DNA of 41,890 nucleotides, taken from NCBI GenBank assembly GCA_903853385.1, contig CAINTJ010000133.1, positions 1 to 41,890 on the forward strand, written 5' to 3'. Positions 14,900 through 23,819 of this stretch are shown here, one piece after another. A model generated the notes under the pieces. The model made no database searches, was not told where the DNA came from, and worked only from the letters and a program-made list of their open reading frames with translations. The DNA is from an uncultured Gammaproteobacteria bacterium (lineage in GTDB: Bacteria; Pseudomonadota; Gammaproteobacteria; Pseudomonadales; Pseudohongiellaceae). Numbering within the stretch: the stretch's first letter is position 1; each line of letters opens with the position of its first letter. Made by a program: the position numbers and the translations under genes.

Positions 14900-16630
14900 T
14901 TATGGAATGTGCACGGGTTTGGTACAGGTATACGACGCCGCCAGTGCCCGCTCTCCACCGTGATAATACGGATAGTCCGGATAGCTGCACATCGGTCGGG
15001 TGGCGCTCTTGCCTGCCACTTCCACCGCGGCGGCCGGTGCCTTGCCTTGTTCCACCCATTGGGTGAGCAAAGCCAGTCGATCAGTCTGGCTGGGGATTTC
15101 TTCCGGCATGATGGAGGCCCCGTCACCGTTTATGGTCGCGGAACGGCCGGTCAGCCCGTGCCCTGTTTGCGGCAGCACATACAGTCGTGCAAACGCATCG
15201 ACTTGGCCGCGGCCCATCTTGTCGATCACTGACTGGTAGTAATTCAGCTGTTCGCCCGGTGCAGCAATGGTGTCGTCAGTGCCGATGATGGCGATGAGCT
15301 TGCCGCCGCGTGCAGCAAACGCACTCAGGTCTGACTGGGTGGAGTCCAGCCATGGGGCCAGCTGCTGCTGTCGTTTGCCGTGCAGTTTGTTGTCAAAGTC
15401 GAGCGGGTTGGCAGCCGGATTTTGCATGAAAAGGCCAGTGACGCCATCGGTGCCAAGGGTAGTGAATACCGGGGCATCAGCAGCGGCTCCTTGCTGGCCT
15501 TGGTAACGCTGCGACATCAGCAACGCCCCCGGCGGTGCCATTGGCGGCATGCCGGGCGGCGCGAAGCCTGGCCCTTGGCTGACCACCGCCGTGGTCGGTG
15601 TCCACATGCCGAAACTGTTGCGGCCGTTGGGAAGGGTAATTGCGGCAGCCTGATCGGAAAAAATATAGCCCAGGGTTTTGATCTGGCTGGCAGTCAGGCA
15701 AGCGTTGTTCGAGGTGTCGGCCGGCGCCGGATCATTGTCACCCGCACAATGTAGTTTGGCCCACGAGTCTTGCAGCGTCTTGCTGGTTGCCGTATTAAAC
15801 AGGGCGCGACAATCAACGTAATTGTGGATGACGCCATCTGTCAGACCATCAAGCTTGTCGCATTGCCGCATGAACTCGGCAAGAATCGCCGTGCCTTTGC
15901 TGGCCGGGATCCAGTTTGCGGTAGTTTTCTCCTGGATGCGGATTTTGCTCGGTCCCAGCATCAGCGATGAAAAGCCGACGATCGGCACGGTAGCCACTAC
16001 TCCGTCGTAGTCGCGCGGATAGCGCTGGGCGACAGTAAGTCCTTCGCGGCCGCCTTGCGAGTTGCCGACATAGTAGTTGAATTTTGGTGCCTGGCCGTAG
16101 GCTTTGCTGATCAGCAGCAGTGCAGCATCGTGGGTCTTCTTCATTTGCATATAGCCAATGTTGCGGATGGCTTCGTCATTCAGCAGCCATTGCGTGTCGT
16201 TGACTGCATGGCCGGAATCGCTGCCATAAGTAGCGTAGCCGCGTGCCAGTTCTGACTGTTCGCCGCGGCCGGCCAGTTGCGGAATGGTGCCATTCATGCC
16301 GCCGCCACCCAGCTGGATTGCGCGGCCGTTCCATGCCGCCGGCAGTGCCACACCGAACTTGATCGGTCGTGCAGTAGCACTGGTGTCAACCGGATCGAGT
16401 TGGCCGTTGATGCGACAGTGTGTGGGTGCGGTTTCGATCCAGGCTGCTGATTCGATGATCACCCTGGCTACTGGTTCGCCGATCTGCGCTGGTGTTATTG
16501 CGACGGCTTGCAGTCGTTCGCAAGCGGCTTTATCAAGGCCGATGGGGCTGCCGGCGTTGGTCTGGGCATGGATAACGGTGGGCAACGCGCATACCAGCAG
16601 CAATTGCAGAATGGGTTTCATCATTGCCAT
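14900..16630 (-). CDS. Tannase/feruloyl esterase family alpha/beta hydrolase
   Basis: The 576-residue exported protein (signal cleaved near VIHA-Q) fits the tannase/feruloyl esterase family (PF07519). It has an N-terminal Cys37 in AACERL, 'LGGGGMNGTI' (oxyanion region) and 'GYATYGSDSGH'. The nucleophile elbow GNSQGG has Ser191. The C-terminal region has 'IIGTDDTIAAPGEQLNYY' (acid) and 'YVLPQTGHGL' (His). These enzymes hydrolyse esters of hydroxyaromatic acids, such as gallate, ferulate or MHET. The His in family members is usually followed by Cys (HC); here it is followed by Gly, a small departure. GAGGA lies nine bases before the ATG. It is co-directional with the DUF3237 gene. Confidence 0.93.
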   Translation of the reverse strand: MAMMKPILQLLLVCALPTVIHAQTNAGSPIGLDKAACERLQAVAITPAQIGEPVARVIIESAAWIETAPTHCRINGQLDPVDTSATARPIKFGVALPAAWNGRAIQLGGGGMNGTIPQLAGRGEQSELARGYATYGSDSGHAVNDTQWLLNDEAIRNIGYMQMKKTHDAALLLISKAYGQAPKFNYYVGNSQGGREGLTVAQRYPRDYDGVVATVPIVGFSSLMLGPSKIRIQEKTTANWIPASKGTAILAEFMRQCDKLDGLTDGVIHNYVDCRALFNTATSKTLQDSWAKLHCAGDNDPAPADTSNNACLTASQIKTLGYIFSDQAAAITLPNGRNSFGMWTPTTAVVSQGPGFAPPGMPPMAPPGALLMSQRYQGQQGAAADAPVFTTLGTDGVTGLFMQNPAANPLDFDNKLHGKRQQQLAPWLDSTQSDLSAFAARGGKLIAIIGTDDTIAAPGEQLNYYQSVIDKMGRGQVDAFARLYVLPQTGHGLTGRSATINGDGASIMPEEIPSQTDRLALLTQWVEQGKAPAAAVEVAGKSATRPMCSYPDYPYYHGGERALAASYTCTKPVHIP

Positions 16631-17081
16631 GAATGCATTTCCTCGGTTGGGCGGCGGTCCGGTCTGTGTCTGCTTTGTTGGTTTGAACCATCCCCGGTTT
16701 TCGCGATCAAGCCGGGCTGGCCATTGATGCTGGCGCCTTCGGCACGGGCGTGGGTGAAATCAGGGCCAGCATGGTTTTTCAAGTCTCTGGCTCTGTTAGG
16801 GGCTGTGCAATCGTTTGCAGGCAAGAGACTATAGTGGCATTGGCAAATGTGCAACCGGCCCACCGCCGTACCAGTCTGTTGGCAGTAGCACACGCACTAT
16901 CGCCCCTGTACGAAGTGCGACATGCCGGCATACGGCATATTGAATTAATTAAGTCTTATAGTTAATATTGTTAACTATATTGGCAGCGGGTGCGGTGCAG
17001 GCGGCTGTCGGATCGGGGCTGGATGATTCGGGTCGTCGCCCGCAGCTGATCTTGCAGGATAGATTGTGAACTGCGCGGGCT
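16631..17081. other. Gene-free stretch between the tannase and MarR genes
   Basis: There is no convincing gene in these 451 bases on either strand. The right-hand part is locally AT-rich and holds the palindrome at 16957-16979. A weak sigma-70-like pair on the minus strand (TTGCAC at 16849-16854 and TATAGT at 16828-16833, spacer 15) could drive the tannase gene, giving a leader of about 190 bases. Confidence 0.4.
16957..16979. promoter_or_regulatory. Perfect 9-base-arm palindrome, MarR-type operator candidate
   Basis: TATAGTTAA, a 5-base spacer TATTG, then TTAACTATA form a perfect inverted repeat in an AT-rich pocket. MarR-family operators often have this size and the TAGTTnA...TnAACTA shape. 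It lies 327 bases upstream of the tannase-family gene and 103 bases beyond the end of the MarR gene. It is a plausible target of that regulator. No T-tract follows, so it is not a terminator. Confidence 0.55.
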
Positions 17082-17531
17082 TTAGTGGTTTTCGTAAATC
17101 TTCTGGAGCAACTTGATCAGGGTGTGTTGTTCGCGTACCGACAGATTGCGGTTGAGTTCAGGCTCCAGATTCTCTGCAAAGTATATGAGGACCTGATTGA
17201 TGAAGCTGTTGCCCTTGGGAGTGATGAACAGGCCTTTTTGCCTGCCATCCAGACTGCAAGCCTTAGTTTCTATGAATTTTCTTTTCATCAGATCAGTCAG
17301 CAGTTTGGCCATCAGCGAGCGCTCGATTTCGATGGCGTCGGCGATGGCGGCGGGTGTGATACCGGGATTTTCGCGGGTAAGGATGAGAATGGATGTTTGT
17401 TGGCTCTTCAGCTGGAAATGCTTGCCGTTGGCTGCAAACAGCCGGATGAACGTCGAGTAACTACGTCTGATGTGATAGCCGGTGTGGTCGGTAAGTTCTC
17501 CAAACTTTATTTTTGTGACTGTTTTTTTCAT
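17082..17531 (-). CDS. MarR-family transcriptional regulator
   Basis: The 149-residue protein has the winged-helix layout of MarR: 'LTDHTGYHIRRSYSTFIRLF', 'GITPAAIADAIEIERSLMAKLLTDLMKRKFI' (HTH and recognition helix), the wing 'CSLDGRQKGLFITPKG' and a C-terminal dimerisation helix. The start at 17531 is preferred because GGGAAAAA precedes it and the family normally begins just before the LTDHTG helix; the frame extends to 17654 without support. It lies downstream of nothing co-directional and is divergent from the secreted metallo-hydrolase at 17840. It may control that gene, or the tannase/DUF3237 operon through the palindrome at 16957. The ligand is unknown; such regulators often sense phenolic compounds. 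Confidence 0.9.
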   Translation of the reverse strand: MKKTVTKIKFGELTDHTGYHIRRSYSTFIRLFAANGKHFQLKSQQTSILILTRENPGITPAAIADAIEIERSLMAKLLTDLMKRKFIETKACSLDGRQKGLFITPKGNSFINQVLIYFAENLEPELNRNLSVREQHTLIKLLQKIYENH

Positions 17532-17839
17532 TTTTTCCCGGCTTTTTTGGGGTATTACACAAGATGTCAATCCTAAGTTAATGTGCAGTAAAATTGAACA
17601 AAAATATTTGCATTCTTGCACTGCCGGTACCGAAAAAGTCTTGCAGTCTCGCAATGCCGTAATTCAGCCGGAGACGGATGGGTTCAGGCAGGCGGCTGCG
17701 CGTCTTTTCCAAGCTTCATAATGAAAAATATCAAACAAGGAAATTGAAATTCCAGAAATTATCAATGAAATTAAAAAATATTTAAATGCCATGTATAACA
17801 ATTAAAAATGTAGTTACAAATTAAATGGGGAGACTGGAT
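17532..17839. other. Divergent regulatory region, strongly AT-rich on the right
   Basis: These 308 bases separate the MarR gene from the metallo-hydrolase gene. From about 17715 to 17825 the base composition changes to A-rich sequence very unlike the GC-rich surroundings. Only a tiny leader-like ORF of eight codons (ATG about 17721) is seen there. The region probably carries promoters and operators for both genes. No clear palindrome could be picked out. Confidence 0.4.
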
Positions 17840-18736
17840 ATGAATATGAAACATGTGAGAACAGGCCTGATCCTGCTTGCCGTGAGTCTGGTTTTCCGGT
17901 GCGCTGTCGCGCAGGATCTGATCACCAGTACTGAGCCGGGATCACCGCTGACCCTGGCCACCTTCACTTCAACGCCGCATGGCTACGCGGTCACGTCGAC
18001 GATTGTCTATGGCAAGAAGGATCTGCTGTTGATAGATCCGCAGCTGTTGCTGAGCGAAGCCGGTCATGTCATTGACATCATCAAGGGCACAGGCCGCAAG
18101 TTGACGACGATCTATTCCACCCATGCGCATCCGGACCACTTTCTGGGCGTGGCAGCCGTGCTCAAAGCCTTCCCGGATGCCAAATACGTGGCGTTGCCGG
18201 AAGTGCGGGAACGCATCGTCACGGCCTGGCCGGCACGTCGCAATTTCTGGTTTCCCACGTACGGTGATGATCTGCCTTCCGAAGTGGCGATTCTGCCGGA
18301 GCCACTGGCCAAACCGGTGCTGACACTGGAAGGTTTTGATATGCCGATCACCCGTGAACAGATAGGCCTCGACGGCGCTGGCAATTCCTTTGTCTACATC
18401 CCTGCCATCGATGCAGTGGTGGCCGGCGATATCATTTTCAATTCCCATCTGCGTCCGCCAGCAGACACGGTGCCCTTGTACGCAACGCTTGATCGCATTG
18501 CCGCGCTGCATCCGAAGATTGTGGTAGCCGGTCATCAGGCCAAAGGTACTGCCAATGATCCCCAGGTGCTGAATTTCATTCGCGAATATATCGGTGCGTT
18601 CAGGATGGCGCGCCTGGTTTCGACCACACCGGCAGAGCTGCAGGAAAAAATGTTGAAGCTCTATCCTGGCCTTGGACGTGAAGATGCGCTGGAACAAGCT
18701 GCACAGCAGATCTTCGTGCCTGCCAATCCAAAATAG
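17840..18736 (+). CDS. Secreted metallo-beta-lactamase-fold hydrolase
   Basis: The 298-residue protein has a Sec signal (cleavage near CAVA-Q) and an MBL fold. It shows the metal motif THAHPDH (His95, His97, Asp99, His100), a downstream VVAGD with Asp, and 'IVVAGHQAKG' as the last His. It is a periplasmic zinc- or iron-dependent hydrolase of unknown substrate, more like glyoxalase-II or lactonase-type MBL proteins than true beta-lactamases. ATG 17840 is chosen because GGGGAGA lies six bases upstream; another ATG is two codons later. A MarR regulator is divergent and an AraC regulator follows 29 bases downstream, so it is probably inducible. Confidence 0.9.
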   Translation: MNMKHVRTGLILLAVSLVFRCAVAQDLITSTEPGSPLTLATFTSTPHGYAVTSTIVYGKKDLLLIDPQLLLSEAGHVIDIIKGTGRKLTTIYSTHAHPDHFLGVAAVLKAFPDAKYVALPEVRERIVTAWPARRNFWFPTYGDDLPSEVAILPEPLAKPVLTLEGFDMPITREQIGLDGAGNSFVYIPAIDAVVAGDIIFNSHLRPPADTVPLYATLDRIAALHPKIVVAGHQAKGTANDPQVLNFIREYIGAFRMARLVSTTPAELQEKMLKLYPGLGREDALEQAAQQIFVPANPK

Positions 18737-18765
18737 TCTACGCAGTCTGTGGGCGGGATAACGCC

Positions 18766-19725
18766 ATGAAGTTCTACCACTTTGTGCCACAAGCGGATAC
18801 GCAACCAGCCAGTCAACTCTACAGGCTGGACACGGATATATTCAGCATTGAGGCCGACCCGGTTGACCGCAATAGTTACCGGGCCAGTGCCGAAACTGCC
18901 ACGCTTGGGGCTCTCACACTGGCCCGCATTCACACCTCCTGTGCTGTGATTGCTCGCAAGCAAGATGAGTTCATGAATGCGGCATTCAAAAGTTACAGTC
19001 TGCTCTATGTGATAGAAGGAGCACTGCTGATCTCACATCCGCTCGGCACGAGTACATTGGAAGCTGGGGAATTCACACTGATGGACAACAGCCAGCCGCG
19101 CACAATGCTGGTAAAAGACTGGGTGACTTTGTTTCTGGTCAGTATTCCCCATCAGGTTTTGCAACGCTATTTGCCGACTCCAGAAGTATGCGTGGGCTTG
19201 TCGATGGAGGCTATATGCGATTCCGATTGCCGGCAGGAGCCGGTGTTTGCGCCGTTGCTGGCGGTTTGGGAAAAACTGAAATGCGGCAGCCTGCGGGAAT
19301 TCGCACCATGCTTGTCTGCAAAATTTCTGAAACGGGTGACTCGCATATATGCAAGCCATTATTCCGGTCTCAGCAGCGCGGCATGTCGCCGCATTACCGA
19401 AGTCAAACAAGCTGTTGAGGCACAACTGTGCAATCCGCAGCTGTCGGTGGAATACATCGCCAACGCAATGGGTGTCAGCTCACGATATCTGCGCGGGCTG
19501 TTTCACTGTTCGGAAAGAATATCCAATCTCATCCTGCGCCGCCGGCTGGAGGAGTGCGCCAGCCAACTCCATAATCCGGTTTGCCAGCACGACTCCATTG
19601 CTTCAATTGCGCAGCATTTCGGTTTCATCAGTCCTGCGCATTTTTCGCGCGCATTCCGCAAGCAATTCGGCTTCACGCCGCGCGATTTCCGTAAAAGGAA
19701 CCTGCTGGTACAGTCAAACATGTGA
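18766..19725 (+). CDS. AraC-family transcriptional regulator
   Basis: The 319-residue protein has an N-terminal cupin-like sensing domain of the AraC-binding-like type ('SYSLLYVIEGALLIS', 'LEAGEFTLMDNSQPRTM'). The C-terminus has two helix-turn-helix motifs: 'LSVEYIANAMGVSSRYLRGLF' and 'DSIASIAQHFGFISPAHFSRAFRKQFGFTPRDFR'. Such regulators usually activate catabolic genes in response to aromatic amines or acids. It starts 29 bases after the metallo-hydrolase and may be co-transcribed. It also lies directly upstream of the decayed TonB receptor and the DUF1592 operon, its most likely targets. Confidence 0.93.
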   Translation: MKFYHFVPQADTQPASQLYRLDTDIFSIEADPVDRNSYRASAETATLGALTLARIHTSCAVIARKQDEFMNAAFKSYSLLYVIEGALLISHPLGTSTLEAGEFTLMDNSQPRTMLVKDWVTLFLVSIPHQVLQRYLPTPEVCVGLSMEAICDSDCRQEPVFAPLLAVWEKLKCGSLREFAPCLSAKFLKRVTRIYASHYSGLSSAACRRITEVKQAVEAQLCNPQLSVEYIANAMGVSSRYLRGLFHCSERISNLILRRRLEECASQLHNPVCQHDSIASIAQHFGFISPAHFSRAFRKQFGFTPRDFRKRNLLVQSNM

Positions 19726-19845
19726 CGCATATGCGCTGTCAGCAGCTTTTTTGAATTGTTGCAAGGTCCTGGCATGAAACAGGCTCACTGACTGGCCGCC
19801 GGTCCGAAGTGACCATAAGATGAAAAGAACGTTTCATGTGAGTCC

Positions 19846-20165
19846 GTGAGCGATTCCTTGAAATTATTGATGGGTGGTCCGGCGACCATCTCCTGGTCGA
19901 CCCGCTGGGTCAGCTGGGCTGCGCAACCGCGCATGGGTGGAGGGTATCGACATCGACAACAACACTATTGCATCGCATCATTTGTCCAATTTGCGAGTAA
20001 GCTGGAACTTGGAAAAAATGGGCAGCGGATCCCAGGTGTATATGTCGATCAACAACATCTTCGATGGTACCCCGGGCGACCTTAAGGGCTTGCCCAGCAT
20101 TTATGACATGGTTGATAGACCAGTTATTTTTCGCCGGAAATACAGTAAGATTCCCGCGCTAGGTG
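19846..20165 (+). pseudogene. Decayed TonB-dependent receptor, C-terminal remnant with frameshift
   Basis: Frame 1 from about 19873 reads GGPATISWSTRWVSWAAQ, a typical barrel-strand block. From about 19930 the similarity moves to frame 2: 'WVEGIDIDNNTIASHHL', 'NLRVSWNLEKMGSGSQVYMSINNIFDGTPG', then 'YDMVDRPVIFRR'. The INN(I/L)FD strand and the YD-x-x-x-R ending are those of TonB-dependent receptors. However, the terminal strand with its aromatic last residue is lost, and the plug and most of the barrel are absent. At least one frameshift plus 5' deletion makes this a pseudogene. Its position just before the DUF1592 operon suggests it once was the operon's uptake receptor. Confidence 0.75.
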
Positions 20166-20198
20166 ATACTCGCGCCGCGGCGAACGCGAGGTATACGC

Positions 20199-22535
20199 AT
20201 GAGTAACAAACACATTTATTTGCAGTTGGCGATAGGGGCAGGAATGCTCGCACTATCGACTGCTCTCTGGGCACAGGCACCCACATCCAGGGATGCGGTA
20301 GATTGGACAGTGCTGGAAACCTACTGCGGTGACTGCCACAACTCCGATGATTTTGCCGGCGGCACTGCTTTTGACGTGCTGACACACGATTCGCTGGCCA
20401 AGGATGCTGCCACGTGGGAAAAAGCAATCCGCAAGATAAGAACCGGCATGATGCCGCCGGCCGGCAAACCGCGGCCCCCGCGCCCAGTGCTCGATGCTTT
20501 CATTGCCGTCCTTGGCGACCGTCTCGACACTGAAGCCGCAATGCATCCGCACCCCGGCAACGCCGGCATTCGCCGTCTCAACCGCGCTGAATACACCAAC
20601 GTCATCCGTGATCTGCTGGGCTTTGATGCTGCCGGCATCGTTGCAACACTGCCACCAGACGAATCCTCTCATGGCTTCGATAACATGTCTGACGTACTGA
20701 GCGTGTCACCGACCTTGATTGATTCCTACCTAGGGGCCGCCATGAGAATCGGTCGTGAAGCTGTGGGTGACAACTCGCTGATTCCTAGCCTGGTCAAATA
20801 TCCGGGCCCCAGTGGTGCGCAGACCAGACATGTCGATGGCTTGCCGCTGGGTACCCGCGGCGGCATGGTGGTGACACACAATTTTCCGCTGGATGCCAAA
20901 TATGAAATCCAGGTCAAGGGGCAGGGCGCTGGCGGCATTTTCAACAACCAGGCTTTTTGTCCAGGTGCCGGCCCCGACATTTTCGTCTCGATCGACGGTG
21001 AGCCGCTCGACGTCAAGGATGCGTCGAAATTCCAGCTGCAGTTTCCGGCCGGCCCGCACCGGATCGGTGTTGCGCTGGCCGACAACAAGCATTGTGAAGG
21101 TGTGAATGATTTCTACGATTCCTACTCGGTCGGCGGGGCCATTGCCGGTATCGAGATCAATGGTCCCTTCGAAGCGAAAGGCCCAGGCGAAACACCGAGC
21201 CGCAAAATCATCTTCAATTGCTATCCGGCCAAGGCCGAAGAGGAGAGCAGTTGCGCGCAACGCATCATGACGACGCTGGCGAGTCGTGCCTACCGTCATC
21301 CGGTGGTCGCCAATTCGCCGGAAATTGCCACGCTGATGCAGTTCTACGAAAAAGGCCGCAAGAGCGCCGATTTCGAGACCGGCATCCAGTATGGAATCTC
21401 GCGGCTGCTGATTGATCCGCGCTTCCTTTACCAGGGCGAACAGCAACCGGAAGCGTTGGCACCGGACTCGTTCTATGCCATCAGCGATCTTGAATTAGCC
21501 TCACGTCTTTCTTTCTTTCTCTGGAGCAGCATTCCCGATCGCGAGTTGCTCGATGTCGCTGTGGCCGGGCATTTGCACGAGCCGGCACAACTCGAAAAAC
21601 AGACCCGGCGCATGCTGCGCGATGAAAAGGCCAAATCCCTGGTCAACAATTTCGCGGCCCAGTGGCTGAAGCTGCGTGAACTTGATGCAGCGCTGCCGCA
21701 GGATGCGGCCTTCAACAGCAAGTTGCGCAAGGCTTTCCGTGCGGAGACCGAGCTGCTGTTCACTGATGTGATAGCCAAGGACCTGAGTGTTTTGCATTTG
21801 TTCAATCCGGATTATGCCTGGCTGAACGAGGAGCTTGCCCATCACTACGGCATCAATGGCGTACGTGGCGACTACATGCGGCGCGTGACGCTGCCAGCGG
21901 ACAGCCCGCGCCGTGGCTTGCTGGGCAACGGCAGCATCCTCACTGCCACTTCAGCGGCCAATCGTACCTCGCCGGTGATTCGTGGTGAGTGGATAGTCGA
22001 GAACATCCTCGGTGCACCGGTACCGACACCGCCTCCGGGTGTGGAGACCGACCTGACCAAGGAAACTGCCAAGGGACGCGTCACCAATACCTTGCGAGAG
22101 CGTATTGAATTGCACCGTGAAAACCCGACCTGTGCGGCCTGCCACCAGATCATGGATCCCATCGGGCTGGCACTGGAGAATTTTGACCTGGTCGGTCGCT
22201 GGCGTGACAAGGAAAACGGCTATCCACTCGATACGCGTACCAAAATGATTGACGGCACAGCAGTGGACGGGCCGGTGACGCTGCGCAACGCGCTGCTCAG
22301 CCGCAGCGACAGCCTGGTGACCACCATTACCGAGAAACTGATGATGTACGGGCTTGCCCGCGGACTTGATGCTACTGATATGCCCGCAGTGCGAAAAGTA
22401 GTACATGGAGCTGCAGGCAAGCAGTTCCGTTTCTCCGACATCGTCACCGGTATCGTCAACAGCCAACCCTTCCTGATGCGAAGTGCGGCTGCATCCAACA
22501 CCAAGATCGCAGCACTGGAGGAAACCAAACCATGA
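20199..22535 (+). CDS. DUF1592/PSD-type exported cytochrome c protein
   Basis: The 778-residue protein has a Sec signal ending ALWAQ and then the haem motif CGDCH (43-47) in a PSCyt1-like segment ('GTAFDVL', 'IRTGMMPPAG'). The later order fits the DUF1587-DUF1592-DUF1588-DUF1585 architecture: 'IRRLNRAEYTNVIRDLLGFD', 'SRLLIDPRFLYQGEQ', 'LASRLSFFLWSSIPD' and 'PRRGLLGNGSILTATSAANRTSPVIRG'. Then come a second CAACH (645-649) followed by MDPIGLALENFD, and 'ALLSRSDSLVTTITEKLMMYGLARGL'. It is probably a periplasmic multidomain enzyme or electron carrier; no activity is established for the family as far as I know. ATG 20199 follows GAGGTATACGC. Its last four bases overlap the DUF1552 gene, implying coupled synthesis. 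Confidence 0.93.
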   Translation: MSNKHIYLQLAIGAGMLALSTALWAQAPTSRDAVDWTVLETYCGDCHNSDDFAGGTAFDVLTHDSLAKDAATWEKAIRKIRTGMMPPAGKPRPPRPVLDAFIAVLGDRLDTEAAMHPHPGNAGIRRLNRAEYTNVIRDLLGFDAAGIVATLPPDESSHGFDNMSDVLSVSPTLIDSYLGAAMRIGREAVGDNSLIPSLVKYPGPSGAQTRHVDGLPLGTRGGMVVTHNFPLDAKYEIQVKGQGAGGIFNNQAFCPGAGPDIFVSIDGEPLDVKDASKFQLQFPAGPHRIGVALADNKHCEGVNDFYDSYSVGGAIAGIEINGPFEAKGPGETPSRKIIFNCYPAKAEEESSCAQRIMTTLASRAYRHPVVANSPEIATLMQFYEKGRKSADFETGIQYGISRLLIDPRFLYQGEQQPEALAPDSFYAISDLELASRLSFFLWSSIPDRELLDVAVAGHLHEPAQLEKQTRRMLRDEKAKSLVNNFAAQWLKLRELDAALPQDAAFNSKLRKAFRAETELLFTDVIAKDLSVLHLFNPDYAWLNEELAHHYGINGVRGDYMRRVTLPADSPRRGLLGNGSILTATSAANRTSPVIRGEWIVENILGAPVPTPPPGVETDLTKETAKGRVTNTLRERIELHRENPTCAACHQIMDPIGLALENFDLVGRWRDKENGYPLDTRTKMIDGTAVDGPVTLRNALLSRSDSLVTTITEKLMMYGLARGLDATDMPAVRKVVHGAAGKQFRFSDIVTGIVNSQPFLMRSAAASNTKIAALEETKP

Positions 22536-23809
22536 ACTTCCTGACTCGCAAACATCTTTCACGCCGTTTGTTGTTGCGCGGTGCCGGCGCTGCCATTGCA
22601 CTGCCGTTGCTCGAATCCATGCTGCCGGCCGGGGCCAGTGCGGCTGCTGGCACGCCAAAATCGCGGCTGGCTTGCATCTATGTAGCCCATGGCGCGGTCA
22701 TGAACAAATGGACACCAACCAGCGATGGCAAGGATTTCGAATTCTCGCCAACGCTGAAATCGCTGGAGCCGTTCCGCGACAGGCTCAATGTCATCAGTGA
22801 TACCAGACTTCCGCTGGCCTATGGTTCTGATGCCTCTGCCGGTGCCAATCATGCGCGATCTTCGCAGGTGTGGCTGACCTGTGCTGCACCTGGTGCGGGA
22901 CCTTCGCCGACCTCGCTGGATCAGGTCGCGGCTGGTTACATCGGTCAGGACACGCCAATGCCTTCACTGGAACTGTCACTGGATGACGGCAGTTCGATTT
23001 CCTATCGCACACCGACAACTCCGTTGCCGATGGAGCAGAATCCACAGGTGGTGTTCGAGCGGCTGTTCGGTGATGGCAGTACCGCCAAAGAGCGCTCGGT
23101 CCGCATGGATCTGAAAGGCAGTCTGCTCGATTCGGTAACTCATGACATGGCAGCATTGCAACGTCGGCTGCCGGCTACTGACAAGGCGCGACTTGAACGC
23201 TATCTGGAGGACGTGCGCGAGATTGAACGTCGCCTGCAATTGGTGGCTGCTTCGCCTGCCAGCAATCTTGAAGTCCCGGCCAAGCCGCTGGGCATACCTG
23301 CCACTTTTACTGAACACTCCAAACTGATGTTCGACCTGATCGTGCTGGCCTGGCAAGCCGAGATCACCCGCGTGTCGACGCTGATGGTGGCACGGGAAAT
23401 CAGCAACCGTGTCTATCCGGAAAGCGGCATCAACGATCCTTTCCATAACCTCTCGCATCATTCCGAAGTGCAAGCCAACAAGGATCGTTTGCAGCGTCTC
23501 AACGATTTCCATACCCGCACAACCTTGGCCTATTTCCTCGGCAAGTTGTCGAAAACTCCGGACGGAGACGGTTCGTTGCTTGATCATTCTGTGGTGTTGT
23601 ACGGCAGCGGCATGAGCAATTCCAACCAGCATGATCACGATCCGTTGCCGATCCTGGTCGCTGGTGGTGCTTCCGGCCGTTTACAGGGCGGACGCCACAT
23701 CCGCACCGGCAAGGGTACACCGCTGTCGAATGTGCATCTGGCTTTGCTGGACAAGCTGGGCGTTCCGCTGACAGCCTTTGGTGATAGCACCAACATGCTG
23801 ACGCTTTGA
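22532..23809 (+). CDS. Tat-exported DUF1552 family protein
   Basis: The 425-residue protein starts with a twin-arginine signal (SRRLLLRGAGAAIALPLLES). Its body is typical of DUF1552, a relative of the DUF1501/alkaline-phosphatase-like superfamily: 'RLACIYVAHGAVMNKWTP', 'NHARSSQVWLTCAAP', 'SLDQVAAGYIG' and 'FHNLSHHSEVQANKDRLQRLN'. The block 'DHSVVLYGSGMSNSNQHDHDPLPILVAGGA' carries His and Asp residues suited to metal binding. Tat export implies folding with a cofactor before transport. The start ATG overlaps the DUF1592 stop by four bases. Genes of the DUF1592 and DUF1552/1501 types are habitual neighbours, notably in Planctomycetes, pointing to a two-component periplasmic complex of unknown function. 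Confidence 0.93.
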   Translation: MNFLTRKHLSRRLLLRGAGAAIALPLLESMLPAGASAAAGTPKSRLACIYVAHGAVMNKWTPTSDGKDFEFSPTLKSLEPFRDRLNVISDTRLPLAYGSDASAGANHARSSQVWLTCAAPGAGPSPTSLDQVAAGYIGQDTPMPSLELSLDDGSSISYRTPTTPLPMEQNPQVVFERLFGDGSTAKERSVRMDLKGSLLDSVTHDMAALQRRLPATDKARLERYLEDVREIERRLQLVAASPASNLEVPAKPLGIPATFTEHSKLMFDLIVLAWQAEITRVSTLMVAREISNRVYPESGINDPFHNLSHHSEVQANKDRLQRLNDFHTRTTLAYFLGKLSKTPDGDGSLLDHSVVLYGSGMSNSNQHDHDPLPILVAGGASGRLQGGRHIRTGKGTPLSNVHLALLDKLGVPLTAFGDSTNMLTL

Positions 23810-23819
23810 GGAAGACAAC

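Noticed and set aside
16921-16942. GCCGGCATACGGCATA-like short inverted pattern beside the MarR-type palindrome
   Set aside because: Imperfect and GC-rich without a T-run; it could not be supported as a terminator or operator.
17721-17747. Eight-codon ORF in the A-rich pocket as a leader peptide
   Set aside because: It shows no regulatory codon run and no attenuator hairpin downstream.
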